Shown: positions 12,865 through 24,599 of the stretch, piece by piece
How positions within the stretch are numbered: the first letter of the stretch is position 1
How the letters are laid out: each line of letters opens with the position of its first letter
Assembly: GCA_949752735.1 (NCBI GenBank)
Contig: OX457037.1
Span: 18,427,539 to 18,491,538 of the forward strand
From: Lumbricus terrestris
Lineage: Eukaryota > Annelida > Clitellata > Crassiclitellata > Lumbricidae
Reading direction: 5' to 3'
Length of the DNA stretch: 64,000 nt
Program-made: the position numbers and the translations under genes
Notes under the pieces: generated by a model
Databases searched by the model: none
Seen by the model: the letters and a program-made list of their open reading frames with translations, nothing else
What the model was told of the DNA's origin: nothing

Positions 12865-13094
12865 CAGTGGCGGCCCCAGGATTTCAGTTTGGGGGGCTGA
12901 AGCCTCACGGGCGGAGGAAATTTTACATTTTCGTCCGCCAACATTTCTGAAGTCCTTTTTTTAGTCATCCGGTCGAAAATCGTGGAAATATGTCAGTCTT
13001 GCATGTAAAAAACCCGGATGGCCTTTTTTCGGGAGAGGGGGGCTTAGCCTTTTATAGGGGGGTAAGCCCCTTAACCCTCCTAGCGCCGCCACTG
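12865..13094. mobile_element. hAT-like MITE, CAGTGGCGGC family, copy 1
   Basis: An exact 8-bp target duplication GCTCTTAA (12857-12864 and 13095-13102) flanks ends CAGTGGCGGC and GCGCCGCCACTG. The 230-bp interior carries GGGGGGCTGAAGCC and AGCC..GGGGGGTAAGCCCC, plus a TTTTCGTCCGCCAACATTTC block shared with the copy at 57299-57718. Confidence 0.9.
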
Positions 13095-13136
13095 GCTCTT
13101 AATAACATAAATTTTAGGACAATCAACTGCATGCAT

Positions 13137-13255
13137 TATTAATCATTTAAAACAAATTTAATCATTTAAAACAAATTTAATCATTTAAAACAAATTTAAT
13201 CATTTAAAACAAATTTGATCATTTAAAACAAATTTAATTATTTAAAACAAGTTTA
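13137..13255. repeat. 20-bp tandem repeat
   Basis: Six near-perfect copies of TTTAATCATTTAAAACAAAT. Confidence 0.95.
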
Positions 13256-13664
13256 TTTTAATGCCATCGGTGGCGCAGTTATTGTAAAGTTAATTCGCAA
13301 GGCGAGGTCGCAGCTTTAGTAATCAATTGACGAGAAATGATACAGGGTCAGGGTAGGGTACTAGTCTCAATTATATGCAAATAGCGTTAGAGTCTAAATT
13401 GCCCATCTTTCGTACTACACTTTTTAAGCAATGCAGGAGAGAGAGAGAGCTGCGAATGATTAGCAGTGAAGTGCGATGAGAGAAGGCCTTGCAATAACCT
13501 TATCTCGAATGGCATAACTATCCGCAGTGCAAAGCGGGTCATACACGTCCTCCAGCTGACAAGAAAAATTCGATAGAGTGCAGAGAGTGGACCACGGGTA
13601 CAACTCAGTAGAACGTGCATTACGCAGTAGGGGGGGGGGGTGTGTTACGGGAATTTATGTGATT

Positions 13665-14085
13665 TGTTTGAGCGAGATTAGATTTTGGTGTGAATCGATT
13701 TGGCGTGATTGGTTTTTGGTGTGATTAGATTTGGTGCAATCGGATTTTGTGTGATTAGATTTGGTGTGATTTGATTTGGTGTGATTAGATTTGGTGTGAT
13801 GGGATTTGGTGTGATTAGGTTTGGTGTGATTAGATTTGATGCAATTGGATTTGGTGTGATTTGACTTGGTGTGATTGAATTTGATGTGATTAGATTTGAT
13901 GTGATAGGATTTTGTGTGATTAGATTTGGTGTGATTGGATTTGTTGTGATTTGACTTGGTGTGATTGGATATGGTGTGATTGGATTTGGTGCGATTGGAT
14001 TTAATGCGATTTGACTTGGTGCGATTGGATTTGTTTGGTGTGATTAGATTTGGTGTGAGTAGATACAGTGTGATTGAGGTTGGTG
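13665..14085. repeat. 17-bp minisatellite
   Basis: About 25 units of the type TGTGATTAGATTTGG, with length 15-18 and mostly near 17. Confidence 0.95.
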
Positions 14086-14089
14086 CTAT

Positions 14090-15420
14090 TCTGTCTGTGG
14101 CGCTGGAGTTGAGCCAGGAAGACTTTCAGACTTAGGAGAGAACACGAGCATAGCAATCCAGAAGATCTGAACCGTGTCGAGCAACGATCTTTCTGCTCTC
14201 TTTAAGTTGCTCCTTTTGTTGAGCTCCACATCTTTTTACAACCAGTAATCAACAGACTTCAATGAGCGAAAAACATCAACATTTAGGCCGGCAAGATAAT
14301 AGCACAGCGTAGTGTAGTGTCAGAAATATCATATGCAAACAATAACTATCGTAAATAGTGCACAATCATACAGCTTGAATATTAAGCGTGCAGCTAATAA
14401 TTTCCAGTTTATATATTATAGATCTATAATGTACGACTCTGTGGAGGCCACAGCCGACTGCCTTCTTACTATGCAAAGTATGCATGCGTGAAACGGTCTG
14501 AGTGTGAGGGGCTAATCGTTTCATATATTCATGGATGTGTGACGATGCATACATGTATATAGTCTACACGTGGATATTTGTCTGCATGCGTGTGTGCGTT
14601 TACGTGTGTGTGTGTGTGTGTGTTTTGATTAAATTTGTTGGTTGTGTATTTGAATGTAAATCGTCCGCGGGTCGCGAGACTCTTTTCATTCTCACGGGTC
14701 AGCTGAACCTTACACGACTGTAGTCGCACCCGTCCCGGTATCTGGGCCACATGTCGTAGAACTACTAAATCACCTGTGTATGGTAAGGTCCATTAATTCG
14801 CGCTTGACGCTGGGTTGGTGGCGCACACTACGTTTCGATGGGTTATGGTAGATCGCTCCCGCCGTTGGTAGCAGCGTGCTGGGGGGATCTTGCTGGGACC
14901 GTGGTACGGTCCACTGCGACAGTGCTCGTGAATAAGCTGGTGCCCGCCCTGCGCTTGGCTTTCGAGTGGCGCTTTAGGGATTTGGAGATTAGGATTTCGA
15001 GACTCACGTAACTAACTAGAAAGCGTCTGTCGTTGCTGAGGTAACTTAATGACTCCAATATTTTTTTAATCTGAGCTGGCGTCTTTTTAGAACCTGTTTT
15101 CGTTAATTTATTTCTGAAATTTTATATAGCCTCTTCAAGATAGGCTACTCAGAAGTGCTCCCGTCTACCACGGCTAAACAAGACTGTTTTGAGGTTCATA
15201 AGGAACAGAGTGGAGTGACCTCTGTGGACTAAGCGCAGTGTAACAGGGAGACCATTAACGACGCTGTCGGTTAGCAGTCCGCGAGCGGGGAACAAGAAGC
15301 TCAGCTTGGTTCACCGATTGAAGGGTAGGGTATCAAGGCGCAGCAGCTTTAGTATAGGCTATGTTTGATGCAGTTAAAGATATATAGTGCGGAGGACAGC
15401 ATGCAAACATGGATGTAGTA
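14090..15420. other. no gene; short GT tract
   Basis: A GT run lies at 14600-14622. GGCTTTCGAGTGGCGCTTTA occurs at about 14957 and also at about 4083, so both lie in an unnamed repeat. No coding region is recognised. Confidence 0.45.
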
Positions 15421-15429
15421 AAGAATATT

Positions 15430-15560
15430 AATTCATTCATTCATTCATTCATTCATTGCGGATATTTATATAGTGCCTCTTCAAGGTGCATGCTTTGTCG
15501 GGAGCGCTCCAGAGTCCAGACACAACCCCGGCTGCAAAGGACGGTTTTTAAGGCTACGAT
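15430..15560 (-). mobile_element. LINE 3' end fragment with ATTC tail
   Basis: Read on the minus strand, it ends with GGGAGCGCTCC-free spacer, GAGGCACTATATAAATATC and an ATGA-type tetranucleotide tail. This is the same terminal plan as the other LINE tails in the window. Only the last part of the element is present. Confidence 0.6.
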
Positions 15561-15743
15561 ATACTGTAGACTACGCGTCTGAGTAAATACTAAGCTTAAG
15601 ACGTGAAGCCAATCAAACACCTCGGAGATAATTAATCATGACAATCTAAGGAAACGTGAGACCTGTATACGTAATGTGTGACCGTTATAATGCTAACCTA
15701 GCTGGCTCAAAGACGGATGCTACTGCAATCAAACGCCTGACGG

Positions 15744-15888
15744 CATAGGCGCAACCACCCTATGGGACCCACGGGACGCGTCCCCCAACTTTTGAGTGGT
15801 CCCCTAACTTTATTTTTATGGTCCCCCCAACTTTTAGGACGTGATTCATTATGGTCCCCCCAACTTTTAGGACGTGATTGCACCTATG
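15744..15888. mobile_element. hAT-like MITE, 145 bp
   Basis: An exact 8-bp duplication CCTGACGG (15736-15743 and 15889-15896) flanks inverted ends CATAGGCGCAACCAC and CATAGGTGCAATCAC. The interior is mainly a tandem repeat of GGTCCCCCCAACTTTTAGGA. Confidence 0.9.
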
Positions 15889-15899
15889 CCTGACGGGGA

Positions 15900-16092
15900 G
15901 AAACAGTGATAGACAGGACGACCTTTATAGACTGAGATTTTTCTACTTTCATGCGCCACATGTCATGCACCTGGATAATAATTATAGTACATCTTCTTTC
16001 AGTCGCTTTCTCATAATTCTGTCTCTGCATGTCTCTGTCTGACTGCTTACATCTGGCTGGCTCTGTCTCTGTCTGTTACTCTCTCTCATTCT

Positions 16093-16124
<32 letters not shown>

Positions 16125-17110
16125 CGCTTGTCTGTCTGTCTATCCCAGTTGGCGAAATAAGTTTAACGCTGCAGGTGGTGTCCCCTTGAGTCACGACCGA
16201 CACCCCGTTGCGCCATATGCCGAACGAAAGTCGATATTTTATAGATGAATCAAGAACGTTCTCTTTTCGGTTATAATAACAATGTGGCCCTGCGTCGAAC
16301 TGCCAACCTGTTATTGCACCACGCCTTCTGTTTTGTATTAAGCGACGAGGGTGACTTATTTGGGTGGCAGCAGGTATACTGCAGTGACGCATATTTTCGT
16401 TAAGTCATTCTTCCTCCTGCAGTCTGCATGAGTTTGTGACACCTCTTCGCGTTTCCAATACCGTCGGTGAGTGTCAGATTTAAAGATGACACCCTTAGGA
16501 CGCTGTGCCTCCATTTTGGGAGGGTTCTTTGTAGCTTTAATCGTAAATTTATATAGCACCAATTCACGAGAGGCTCCTTAGAGGAAGTGCACTATACCTC
16601 ACGAAAGCACCATAAATTATATCATGGACGAAAAGAGTAGTTTTTAAGCGTGCAACGAGAGACCAAGAGGTTTATTACAGATGGTCTTTATAGGTAATCT
16701 TTCATGTTGATGCTACACCTCAATGCGGTTGCAGTCTGATATTTGCTTCCTTCCAGCCGATGAGCATCTATCTATAGATCCTACCCTTCTTCTTTCTCCA
16801 ATCTTCTTTCCTTCTTCGAGAATGCACAATCGAAAAGAGCCTCTTCTTCGCTCGAGAAGACCAGTTCCTATTTGTGTCGTAGGCTATTACGTCTTAGCCA
16901 ACACTTAGCTATGACTAAGCCCCGATAATTTATTCCAATTGGTCCATATGTTTGCAATAAGCTGATCCCATCGATTTCATGTCATATTCTAGCTGATAAT
17001 CCCTCCTCCTCATCATCATCTGCTTTTCTCAGCATCTATTTCTTCCCTCGTGGCCTTGCACACAGGGAGCGCTTCCTAATGGTTCACCACCCTATATACA
17101 GGCAGCGTCG
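15900..17110. other. no recognised gene; AT microsatellite and LINE-tail fragment
   Basis: An AT tract lies at about 16092-16116 and a CTGT run at 16129-16141. A LINE-tail-like TTTATATAGCACC lies near 16548 (minus orientation). The 136-codon ORF at 15982-16392 (minus) crosses these repeats and looks accidental. Confidence 0.45.
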
Positions 17111-17121
17111 TGAATGTTCTA

Positions 17122-17262
17122 ATACAATACAATACAATGCAATACAATACAATACAATACACTACAAGACAGTACAGTACAATACAATACAGTACAGTAC
17201 AATACAATGCAGTACAGTACAGTGCAATACAATGCAATGCAATACAATACAATACAATGCAA
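17122..17262. repeat. AATAC pentanucleotide array
   Basis: Repeats of AATAC with variants AGTAC and AATGC over about 140 bases. Confidence 0.95.
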
Positions 17263-17289
17263 AGACATTTTCATTCCCACCGTGTTAGG

Positions 17290-18088
17290 GTAGGCCTATG
17301 TAAAACACATATGTATGCATTTTGTGCATTTGCAAATGTGTATTTAGAGCCTACATTTGTATTGTTATTTGTCTATGTGCAATTGTACATTGCATGCACG
17401 AGGTTATGCTTTGACAGGGTGCAAAGTTCAAGTCAAATATCATAAAGCAGTCATGAGCATTGTCGAAGTCATATGCAATTATGCATGTTCAATTTTTGTA
17501 TATGCAATCCGGACTATATATCGATCTTGTTATAAATTGATGTTTCGCGACCTTGTGCAGCTATAGACGGCTGTCTGCACTGGCAGACCTACCGACATTT
17601 GGCATGAGACCAGCGTGCGCGGCGGCGGCGGCGTGCTATTAACATGCGTACCAGGATTTGTTAGATGCATTTATGAAAACGGAATACAATATAGGTCACA
17701 GCCAAAGACCAAGGACTATAATGATTACCAAGAACCATTAACTGAGCACTGAATAATAATTTTCATCTAACAGCGTGTGATCATTTGGAACGCCATCTTC
17801 ATCTGGCAGACGGGAAAGTATACGATGCATTGCTTGCACAACCGATGCAATTTGCTGTTGCGTTTATGAAGAAAAATCGAAGTTGCGTTTGTTGGATAAA
17901 AAACTTGTCGGCGGAGAATTAAGTATAGTTTTTTTTATATTCGATGTGAATATTGAAGCGGCGCGACATCTACTGGTAAGGAAGCAACCGGATATACAAT
18001 CACCGTGCATGGACCTTGAGTAGGTTTTCAGTTACTATTTCCGAACCTTATCAATATTTGATGTTTTGTTGTTATAACTTGACCTAGT
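17290..18088. other. no gene seen
   Basis: AT-rich sequence with small ORFs without recognisable content. One GCGGCGGCGGC run is near 17618. Confidence 0.5.
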
Positions 18089-18089
18089 T

Positions 18090-18358
18090 AGCTACACTGG
18101 TAAGCGAGAGCGGCATTTGTCTGTTGGTTGCAACGGACTGCGGTTCAAGCCCCGGGCTGGAAGTTGACATTCAGAGATTTAGATATCTCGGGCTAGCACG
18201 TGTGGGACGCAGGGGCGCAAGCTCCTGCGGAACGACCTTGGGCAAGTTGCATACCCATCATTGTCTGTGGGGAAGGCAACGGGAAACCACCTCACTCATC
18301 TCATCCCCAGGGGCGTTAAGCCAATGAACCTGCCTTCGGCAGAGCACCATCATCATCA
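18090..18358 (+). mobile_element. tRNA-derived SINE, family 2
   Basis: A degenerate tRNA-like head (AAGCGAGAGCGGCATTTGT, then GCGGTTCAAGCCCC as B-box) precedes a body with CTTGGGCAAGTTGC and GGGAAGGCAACGGGAAACCA. The 3' end is a short CATCAT tail. A MITE sits exactly in that tail at 18367. Confidence 0.7.
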
Positions 18359-18366
18359 GTTATAAC

Positions 18367-18953
18367 CATAGCTCGAGAGTACGCGTACCCTAAAATAGAA
18401 TACGTTAAAATACGTACCGGTACGTACCTTTCCAAAAATACAATACGTGTATGGTACGTACCATAGACTACATGTGGTCGAAATTTTTTGTTTATGGCTT
18501 ACTCGGCGGCCCATAACCTACATGTACGTATACATGCAGTCAACAGCATGCGTAATTGAAATCGGTATTTCAGTAGCGTAGCAGTAGGCCTAGATTTAAT
18601 TCGATAAATTCTTCTGTTATAATTAATTGAATGCAGCTGTTCAACCTTTTCCTTGGAGTTGGACTTTTAAGTGCTGCAGCAGAACTCAGCCGACTGACTG
18701 ACATTAATTAGTGCATTAAATGCAATGTATGCTGGATAAGCATATAGACCTACAATTATAGTATTGCAGCAATTCACTACGCTGTATACTTGGCTGTGAT
18801 TGTTTGCTTAAATTAAATCGAACATTCTTATAATGAGCAATGACGATGCTAACGTATTTTATTATTGTTTACGTACCCTAAAATAGGGTACGTTAAAATA
18901 CGTACGTACCTTTCACAAAACAGAATACGTATGGTAGGTACCCTCGAGCTTTG
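18367..18953. mobile_element. hAT-like MITE, 587 bp
   Basis: An exact 8-bp duplication GTTATAAC (18359-18366 and 18954-18961) fits the hAT target preference nTnnnnAn. Terminal inverted repeats are CATAGCTCGAGAGTAC and CAAAGCTCGAGGGTAC. A block of about 75 bases beginning CGTACCCTAAAATAG occurs near both ends in direct orientation. It is rich in the palindrome TACGTA. There is no ORF of note. Confidence 0.85.
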
Positions 18954-19014
18954 GTTATAACTTATGTGGTACCGCTTATTTGTATTTGTACAGAAAATGA
19001 TGATGGCCTGGGGT

Positions 19015-19196
19015 GGCAGTGGTGATATTGATAATGATGATGGTGACGATTATGGTGATGATGATGATGATGATGGTTGTGGTGATGTTGGTGGTGTTGG
19101 ATGTGGTGATTTTGATGACGATGGAGATGGTGGTGTTTGCAGTGGTGATATTGATGGTGATGACGATGGGGTGGTGGTAGTGGTAGTGGTGAAAAA

Positions 19197-19270
<74 letters not shown>

Positions 19271-19285
19271 CGAAGAAGAAGTTGA
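19015..19285. repeat. GAT/GGT trinucleotide array
   Basis: Degenerate GATGGTGATGGT units, then pure GAT, then GACGAT units. It is the mirror of the arrays at 5845 and 9556. Confidence 0.95.
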
Positions 19286-19319
19286 TGATATTTGAAAGAC
19301 TTTCCATTCCTACATTACC

Positions 19320-20000
19320 CAAATTTCTTGGCTCATTACAAGCAAGCCTCGGACTCCTTTGCTGATGAATATTCGACCACGTATAGGCTAATGTAAAGCA
19401 CCGTCTGGAATAGCCTATGGACTGACGCTAAGAAATATCTGTTGACCATGACTTTTGAGCTGGCGTGATTTAAGTGAAGCGCCAGACCTCTGGAGGGAAC
19501 TTTTGTCAAAAAAGACCAATAAAATGACCGGACGCTGGGGAACTGGTGGATGACAAATAACCCCCGGGGATCTATGAATTATTGCGTGTTTCTATGCTAT
19601 ATAAACTATGAAACATGTTTCTGTTTGCACTTGTGTATACATGTGTATAGTTGTACACGGTAAATATAGGCCTATGCAATGTGTGTGTATACGTCTTCAA
19701 GGTTAGTCAGCACTCATGTATGTACTATGTAGCCTAACCTATGCGTGCGTGCGTAAATAAAAGAATGAATTAATGAAAATGAACAGACGAAAAAAGGACG
19801 ATCGATTTATATACATGTAACTGTATGTGCAATGTGCATGTAGCTAGTCAGCAAGTGATTAGTTGGTGTGCTTCGGTGTGCACACGTGTGTTGCGAATGT
19901 ATAATTTGCACGGGTGTATGTGTGCATTCGTGTGTACATGTATTGTAGGCTATGTGGTCTGCATTTGCACACTGCATGCACAGTGAACGTTGAACTATGC
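19320..20000. other. no gene seen
   Basis: GTGTAT-rich but non-tandem sequence near 19610-19990; nothing else. Confidence 0.5.
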
Positions 20001-20004
20001 ATTG

Positions 20005-20105
20005 ACTCGAGAATTTATATATCGTTTCCGAGAGACCTTCTCAGAGTCGCTCTCACTACTCAAAGGCGCTCCCAGGCTTGCCACAGCTGAAAAATGTGAT
20101 TGGAG
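20005..20105 (-). mobile_element. LINE 3' end fragment
   Basis: On the minus strand, sequence with GGGAGCGCCTTTGAGTAG is followed by TATATAAATTC, matching the tails at 35415 and 39540. It is diverged and short. Confidence 0.5.
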
Positions 20106-20189
20106 TGACTTATGAAAGGAATATTTAGTAATTATTAATACAAAAAACTACCATGCACATAATGATGATTTCCAACCTAAATGACTACA

Positions 20190-20370
20190 GAAGCGTTGCA
20201 TTATAGTCTAATGGTTAGTATAGGCTTGCTGGACTATCGACCGTGAGTTAAATTCTCCACCATAGCAGAAGTTTTGCTTCGATAGCACAATATCCACCTG
20301 TACCCCAACCAAGTGAGCTTTGGTGGATGGGTAGCCCTACGCTAAGAAAATGGATTCACGGAATAATGAA
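20190..20370 (+). mobile_element. decayed tRNA-derived SINE
   Basis: TAGTCTAATGGTTAGTATAGG resembles an A-box region and GTGAGTTAAATTCTCC, about 40 bases on, a decayed B-box. The body has no close relative elsewhere in the window. Confidence 0.45.
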
Positions 20371-20374
20371 AAAT

Positions 20375-21140
20375 TGCTTTGTAATTACGATAATTAATTT
20401 TGTGTATTATAGCACGGTTGATAGCAAGTTACTTCTAGGATGCTTTACACACACTATCCACTGTCAGCATAAATGCTGAAAGTCACGTATAACCTACCAA
20501 TGGGTTGTTAGCTGTTTATTTAAACATGAAGACATTTTGATTCCTGTATAGGTTCCCAAATCCCAACACGTGGTCCAACGACCCAAAAGACCCGATCGCC
20601 CGTTATAGGCTTTAGTTACTGGCACGAATACAACAGCTGACTTTTATTCATATCAGGCGCGACCTATCAGGATTGTCCTATACTATAATAGCGGTCTGAT
20701 GTTGTCGGCAAGGTAACTTGGTGCTCAGCTGTGGTGACATTTATGCACCAGGATATAAACTTTGAAAAATTTCACTCGCTCGCCTTTAATTCTTAGCCAC
20801 TGAAATTGACCTTGGATCGCGGTTGTAATAAATGTGGTCGAACTTTTTGAAAACTTTTTTTAGTCGCACGACAAGCAAAGAGCAGCGCATGGGATCGCCT
20901 AAAGACGAATGATATTTTGCTGAGGCAAGCCAGCAAAGTTGCCATTGCGGTATCTATAGACTCAAACTTTGCACGAGATGACTAGTCGTGTTCTGCGTGA
21001 GAGGCCGAGTAACAGACCTCAGTTGTAGACCCTATTATATAGGGTTGCAGAGTTGGTCCTGATAAGTCCTCTAATGTGTGACTCTATTGATGAGCCTCTT
21101 TCAGTGCAAAAATATAGAATTTGCGAACTTCGTTCTTTGA
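20375..21140. other. no gene seen
   Basis: Unremarkable unique-looking sequence. Confidence 0.4.
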
Positions 21141-21215
21141 CCTCACAGCTCCAACACCGTGATGATTTCCAAACGACTGCTTTTCGTCTTTTTCACCATG
21201 GGTGAAGAAAGTATT

Positions 21216-21467
21216 CTAACTCGGGGATGAGTCGTGCAACTCATTGAGTTGGACTGTAGACGCTGGAAGTCGGCGAAACAGGAACAGAAACGGTTTGTCG
21301 GCCGCGTAAAGGTGACCACGCACAACATGCCTCGATTGTACGTGTAAGCTGTCGGCATTACAAAGAAGAATGTATCCCAGAACTGAGAGCCATATGAGGA
21401 ACCTCAGGAACGTCCATGAAAATGTTTTGCAAAATTGCAACGTTATCTTCGCTTCAAGCAAGTTCAA
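21216..21467 (-). CDS. unrecognised ORF with a membrane segment
   Basis: This 83-codon ORF has a hydrophobic stretch at residues about 17-37 (FLRFLIWLSVLGYILL), as in a signal anchor. The tail is basic and carries no domain I recognise. It could be a first coding exon, since no continuation is visible, or a chance ORF. A second ORF overlaps it in another frame at 21143-21358. Confidence 0.2.
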   Translation of the reverse strand: MNLLEAKITLQFCKTFSWTFLRFLIWLSVLGYILLCNADSLHVQSRHVVRGHLYAADKPFLFLFRRLPASTVQLNELHDSSPS

Positions 21468-21889
21468 GAAATGAAAATTAACGACCGCGTATATATAATT
21501 CTGCTATAATTACAATCGCAATACATTCAGATGTTTTCACTCACGTTAGCTTATTTACTTACTGTCTTACGTTGCATAAATTGGCGACGTCAACCACCTT
21601 GCTGCAGCTGAAACCGAGTAGATTGGCCACGAAGGCTTTTGGGGCAAAGTTGTACACGTGGTTGCTGCGCTGCTACCTTGTTCCCTGTTGTGAGACGCAA
21701 GTCCTCAAGACGTTGCTTTTACAGGCAAATACTTCACGCCCACTGACCCGAAACAGCGAATAACTCAAATTGATGAGGCATGTCTTTCAGACTAAGATAT
21801 ATTGTTGTTCGTGAAATTGACCACATTCCCAATGTCACGAATTTTAACCAGTAGTGAGTTAAGATAGGCCCTATAGTTGGCTTGTGCTA

Positions 21890-22375
<486 letters not shown>

Positions 22376-22400
22376 TACTTGCTACTGTTTTAGAAGAGAA

Positions 22401-23312
22401 ATGTCTGGAATAGACGAAATTGGCGTCAAGAGTGAAGTGGATTGTTTACGAAACTATGATATCAGTTGTCAGCTGAATCAATCGAAATATTCGTCCGATC
22501 AACTTTCAATCTTGCAACCGCTGTGGAACATTGCATTGAACAACAAGTGCTACACACAATCTCCGCTATTTCCAGTCATCGTCGGAGTCGGCTCCTTCTT
22601 TCTATTCACACTTCCGTTCACCTTCATAGACTTCTACGGAAAGAACTGGTCCTGGGTGAAGAAGTACCGGATCCACCCTGAATCGACGTTGACGTGGCCG
22701 ATGGTCCGTGACGCAGTCGGTCTGACCCTCTGGAACCAGCTGTTCTACATCCTTCCAGTTTCGATAGCACAGTTCGTCTGGACGTCGGACACAGAGCTTC
22801 CGTTCCTCGCTCCTTCGCTGTTCGAGTTCCTCTGGCAGCAGTTCGCCTGCCTCGCCATCTACGACTTCGACATCTTCACCTGGCACATCATCCACCACCG
22901 ATCCAGGTTCCTCTACCGCCACGTCCACTACGTCCACCACCGCCCCTCAGTGGTCAACTGCTGGGTCAGTCAGTACGTCCATCCCTACGAGCTGTTCTGC
23001 GTCGGTATCTTCGGCACGACGCCCCCATGGATCCTCGGAGCCCACCCGATGACCGCCTGGTGCTTCATGATCTTCAACGCCTTCCTCGGGGTCGAGACCC
23101 ACAGTGGGTATGACTTTCCCATCATGCTCCACCGCTGGTTTCCATTCTTCGGTGGAACCGTCAAGCACGAGATGCACCACCAGAGGCCGATGGTCAACTT
23201 CCAGCCGTACTTTAACTGGTTCGACCGTCTGCTTGGAACGGAGTGTCCCGGTCAGCAAGCAGGAGCCTTCAAGTCGAAGGCGTTGCTCGAGTATGAACGA
23301 AAGGAGAAGTAG
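22401..23312 (+). CDS. CH25H: cholesterol 25-hydroxylase-like membrane di-iron oxygenase
   Basis: Intact single-exon ORF of 303 residues in the fatty acid hydroxylase/sterol desaturase superfamily. By family, the enzyme adds a hydroxyl group to sterol side chains in the ER using a di-iron centre. The three histidine boxes are complete: H162-x3-H166, H176-x2-H179-H180 and H256-x2-H259-H260. Also seen are VHPYELF (193-199), ETHSGYDFP (232-240) and YFNWFDRLLGT (270-280). Hydrophobic segments lie near 57-77, 104-127, 141-160 and 199-230. The N-terminal LQPLWN..SPLFPVI segment and the lack of introns match vertebrate CH25H, which is about 272 residues. The C-terminus RKEK could serve as a dilysine-type ER retrieval signal. 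TACTGTTTTAG just before the ATG could be a splice acceptor for a 5' UTR exon. An AATAAA lies only at 24660. GC content is well above the flanks. Exact substrate is inferred, not shown; other sterol or fatty-acid hydroxylases remain possible. Confidence 0.9.
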   Translation: MSGIDEIGVKSEVDCLRNYDISCQLNQSKYSSDQLSILQPLWNIALNNKCYTQSPLFPVIVGVGSFFLFTLPFTFIDFYGKNWSWVKKYRIHPESTLTWPMVRDAVGLTLWNQLFYILPVSIAQFVWTSDTELPFLAPSLFEFLWQQFACLAIYDFDIFTWHIIHHRSRFLYRHVHYVHHRPSVVNCWVSQYVHPYELFCVGIFGTTPPWILGAHPMTAWCFMIFNAFLGVETHSGYDFPIMLHRWFPFFGGTVKHEMHHQRPMVNFQPYFNWFDRLLGTECPGQQAGAFKSKALLEYERKEK

Positions 23313-23315
23313 CAA

Positions 23316-24134
23316 AACAAATGAGTTGGTTGCTCAATTAATATTCGAGGAACAGAGTCTTTCCAGCGCTTTCTGAGAATTCTTTCCTGCACTTTCCGAA
23401 AGCACGAAATATTTACCAAGAACATTCCCAAAGCAAGCGAAATACGAACCTGAAAACATGCGGGCAGCAAGGATTCCATCACCGGTGAGGCGATTGTTAT
23501 GCGTAAAAGTTACGTGAAGTATATATATCGGAAACTACTAAATGCGTCATCATGACGTGTTTTTTCTGCATATTATGTACATCATTGTACAGGTACGAAT
23601 GGCACTTCATAAGCAATATAATTATGTTAACGTTGAATTACGTCATTGCCTCAGACGTTTTTATTGAGGCAACACAACAAATGCCCTGTTGAATGCTTGT
23701 GAGTGTGTGCACGGTTGTTACTGTCGCTATTCATCGCCTTGACTTCCTCGCAAGAGAGATCTCTGAAACCATTTCAAGATGCACCCTTAGTGAACTATTC
23801 TTGTTTTTCCCATACATGTATATAATACTGGACCAATGTTTCTGTTAAGAATGGTTTATTTTGTGCGCAATATTTCTGCATGCATGACTCTATGTGACGT
23901 AAAGGTAACAGCAGGTCTACTTGAATGCTTTATGGGACTGCAGCTATAGCCTACGCTTCATCTGCGCTATTGACAGTATTTTGACTAGCATGATTTCGAT
24001 ATTTATGTCATTATTTTGAAACTGGTTAAGGGTGTTTATTAGTTGCCATGATTTTGCTCATTATAACAGGAGCACATCTAGGTGACCTACATGTATAACC
24101 TCTTGTTTCACACATACTAACTGTTTTCCGAATG
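23316..24134. other. 3' flank of the hydroxylase gene
   Basis: Probably includes the 3' UTR. No AATAAA was seen close to the stop codon. Positions about 23770-23875 are repeated in diverged form at about 24850-24955. Confidence 0.5.
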
Positions 24135-24142
24135 GGAGTATT

Positions 24143-24392
24143 GAAGGCCCTAGCCAGGATTTTATTTCTCGACCTTGAGAAAACCGACAAGCACCCGAAT
24201 CAGCGGACTAAGGGGTTGGTTTGGAGGATGATTATTTTAATCTGTTGTAAAATGTCACAAAGAAAAAAGGTTAAACATGAAATTCCTTAGTCCTTACATC
24301 ATGATTGTGTTAGTAAATGCTTTTTTTAATGGAAGCATCATTTCATTTCGGGGGTGTTCAAACACTTAAAGCACCCCATAGCTACGGCTTTG
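24143..24392. mobile_element. hAT-like MITE, CAAGGCCGTAGC family, copy 1
   Basis: An exact 8-bp duplication GGAGTATT (24135-24142 and 24393-24400) flanks ends GAAGGCCCTAGCCAGGAT and, inward from the right, CAAAGCCGTAGCTATGGGG. It shares ends and the GGTGTTCAAACAC block with the copy at 63401-63595. It lies about 0.8 kb 3' of the hydroxylase gene. Confidence 0.85.
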
Positions 24393-24513
24393 GGAGTATT
24401 AAACATTGATTCGTTAGATTTTGCATTTTGAAAAAATGTGGATATCATTCGCCTCTGCATGGATAGCCTATTTGATAGTTTGTTTACTTTTATTAGCTTA
24501 CTTAAATACAGCT

Positions 24514-24548
24514 TCGTGTGTGTGTGTGTGTGTTTGTGTGTGTGTGTT

Positions 24549-24597
<49 letters not shown>
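24514..24597. repeat. GT dinucleotide array
   Basis: GT repeats broken by four TTT interruptions. Confidence 0.95.
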
Positions 24598-24599
24598 GT

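Noticed and set aside
22602..23315. Antisense ORFs opposite the hydroxylase (22602-22940, 22947-23315, 22985-23197)
   Set aside because: Shadows of a GC-rich coding region; no recognisable domains.
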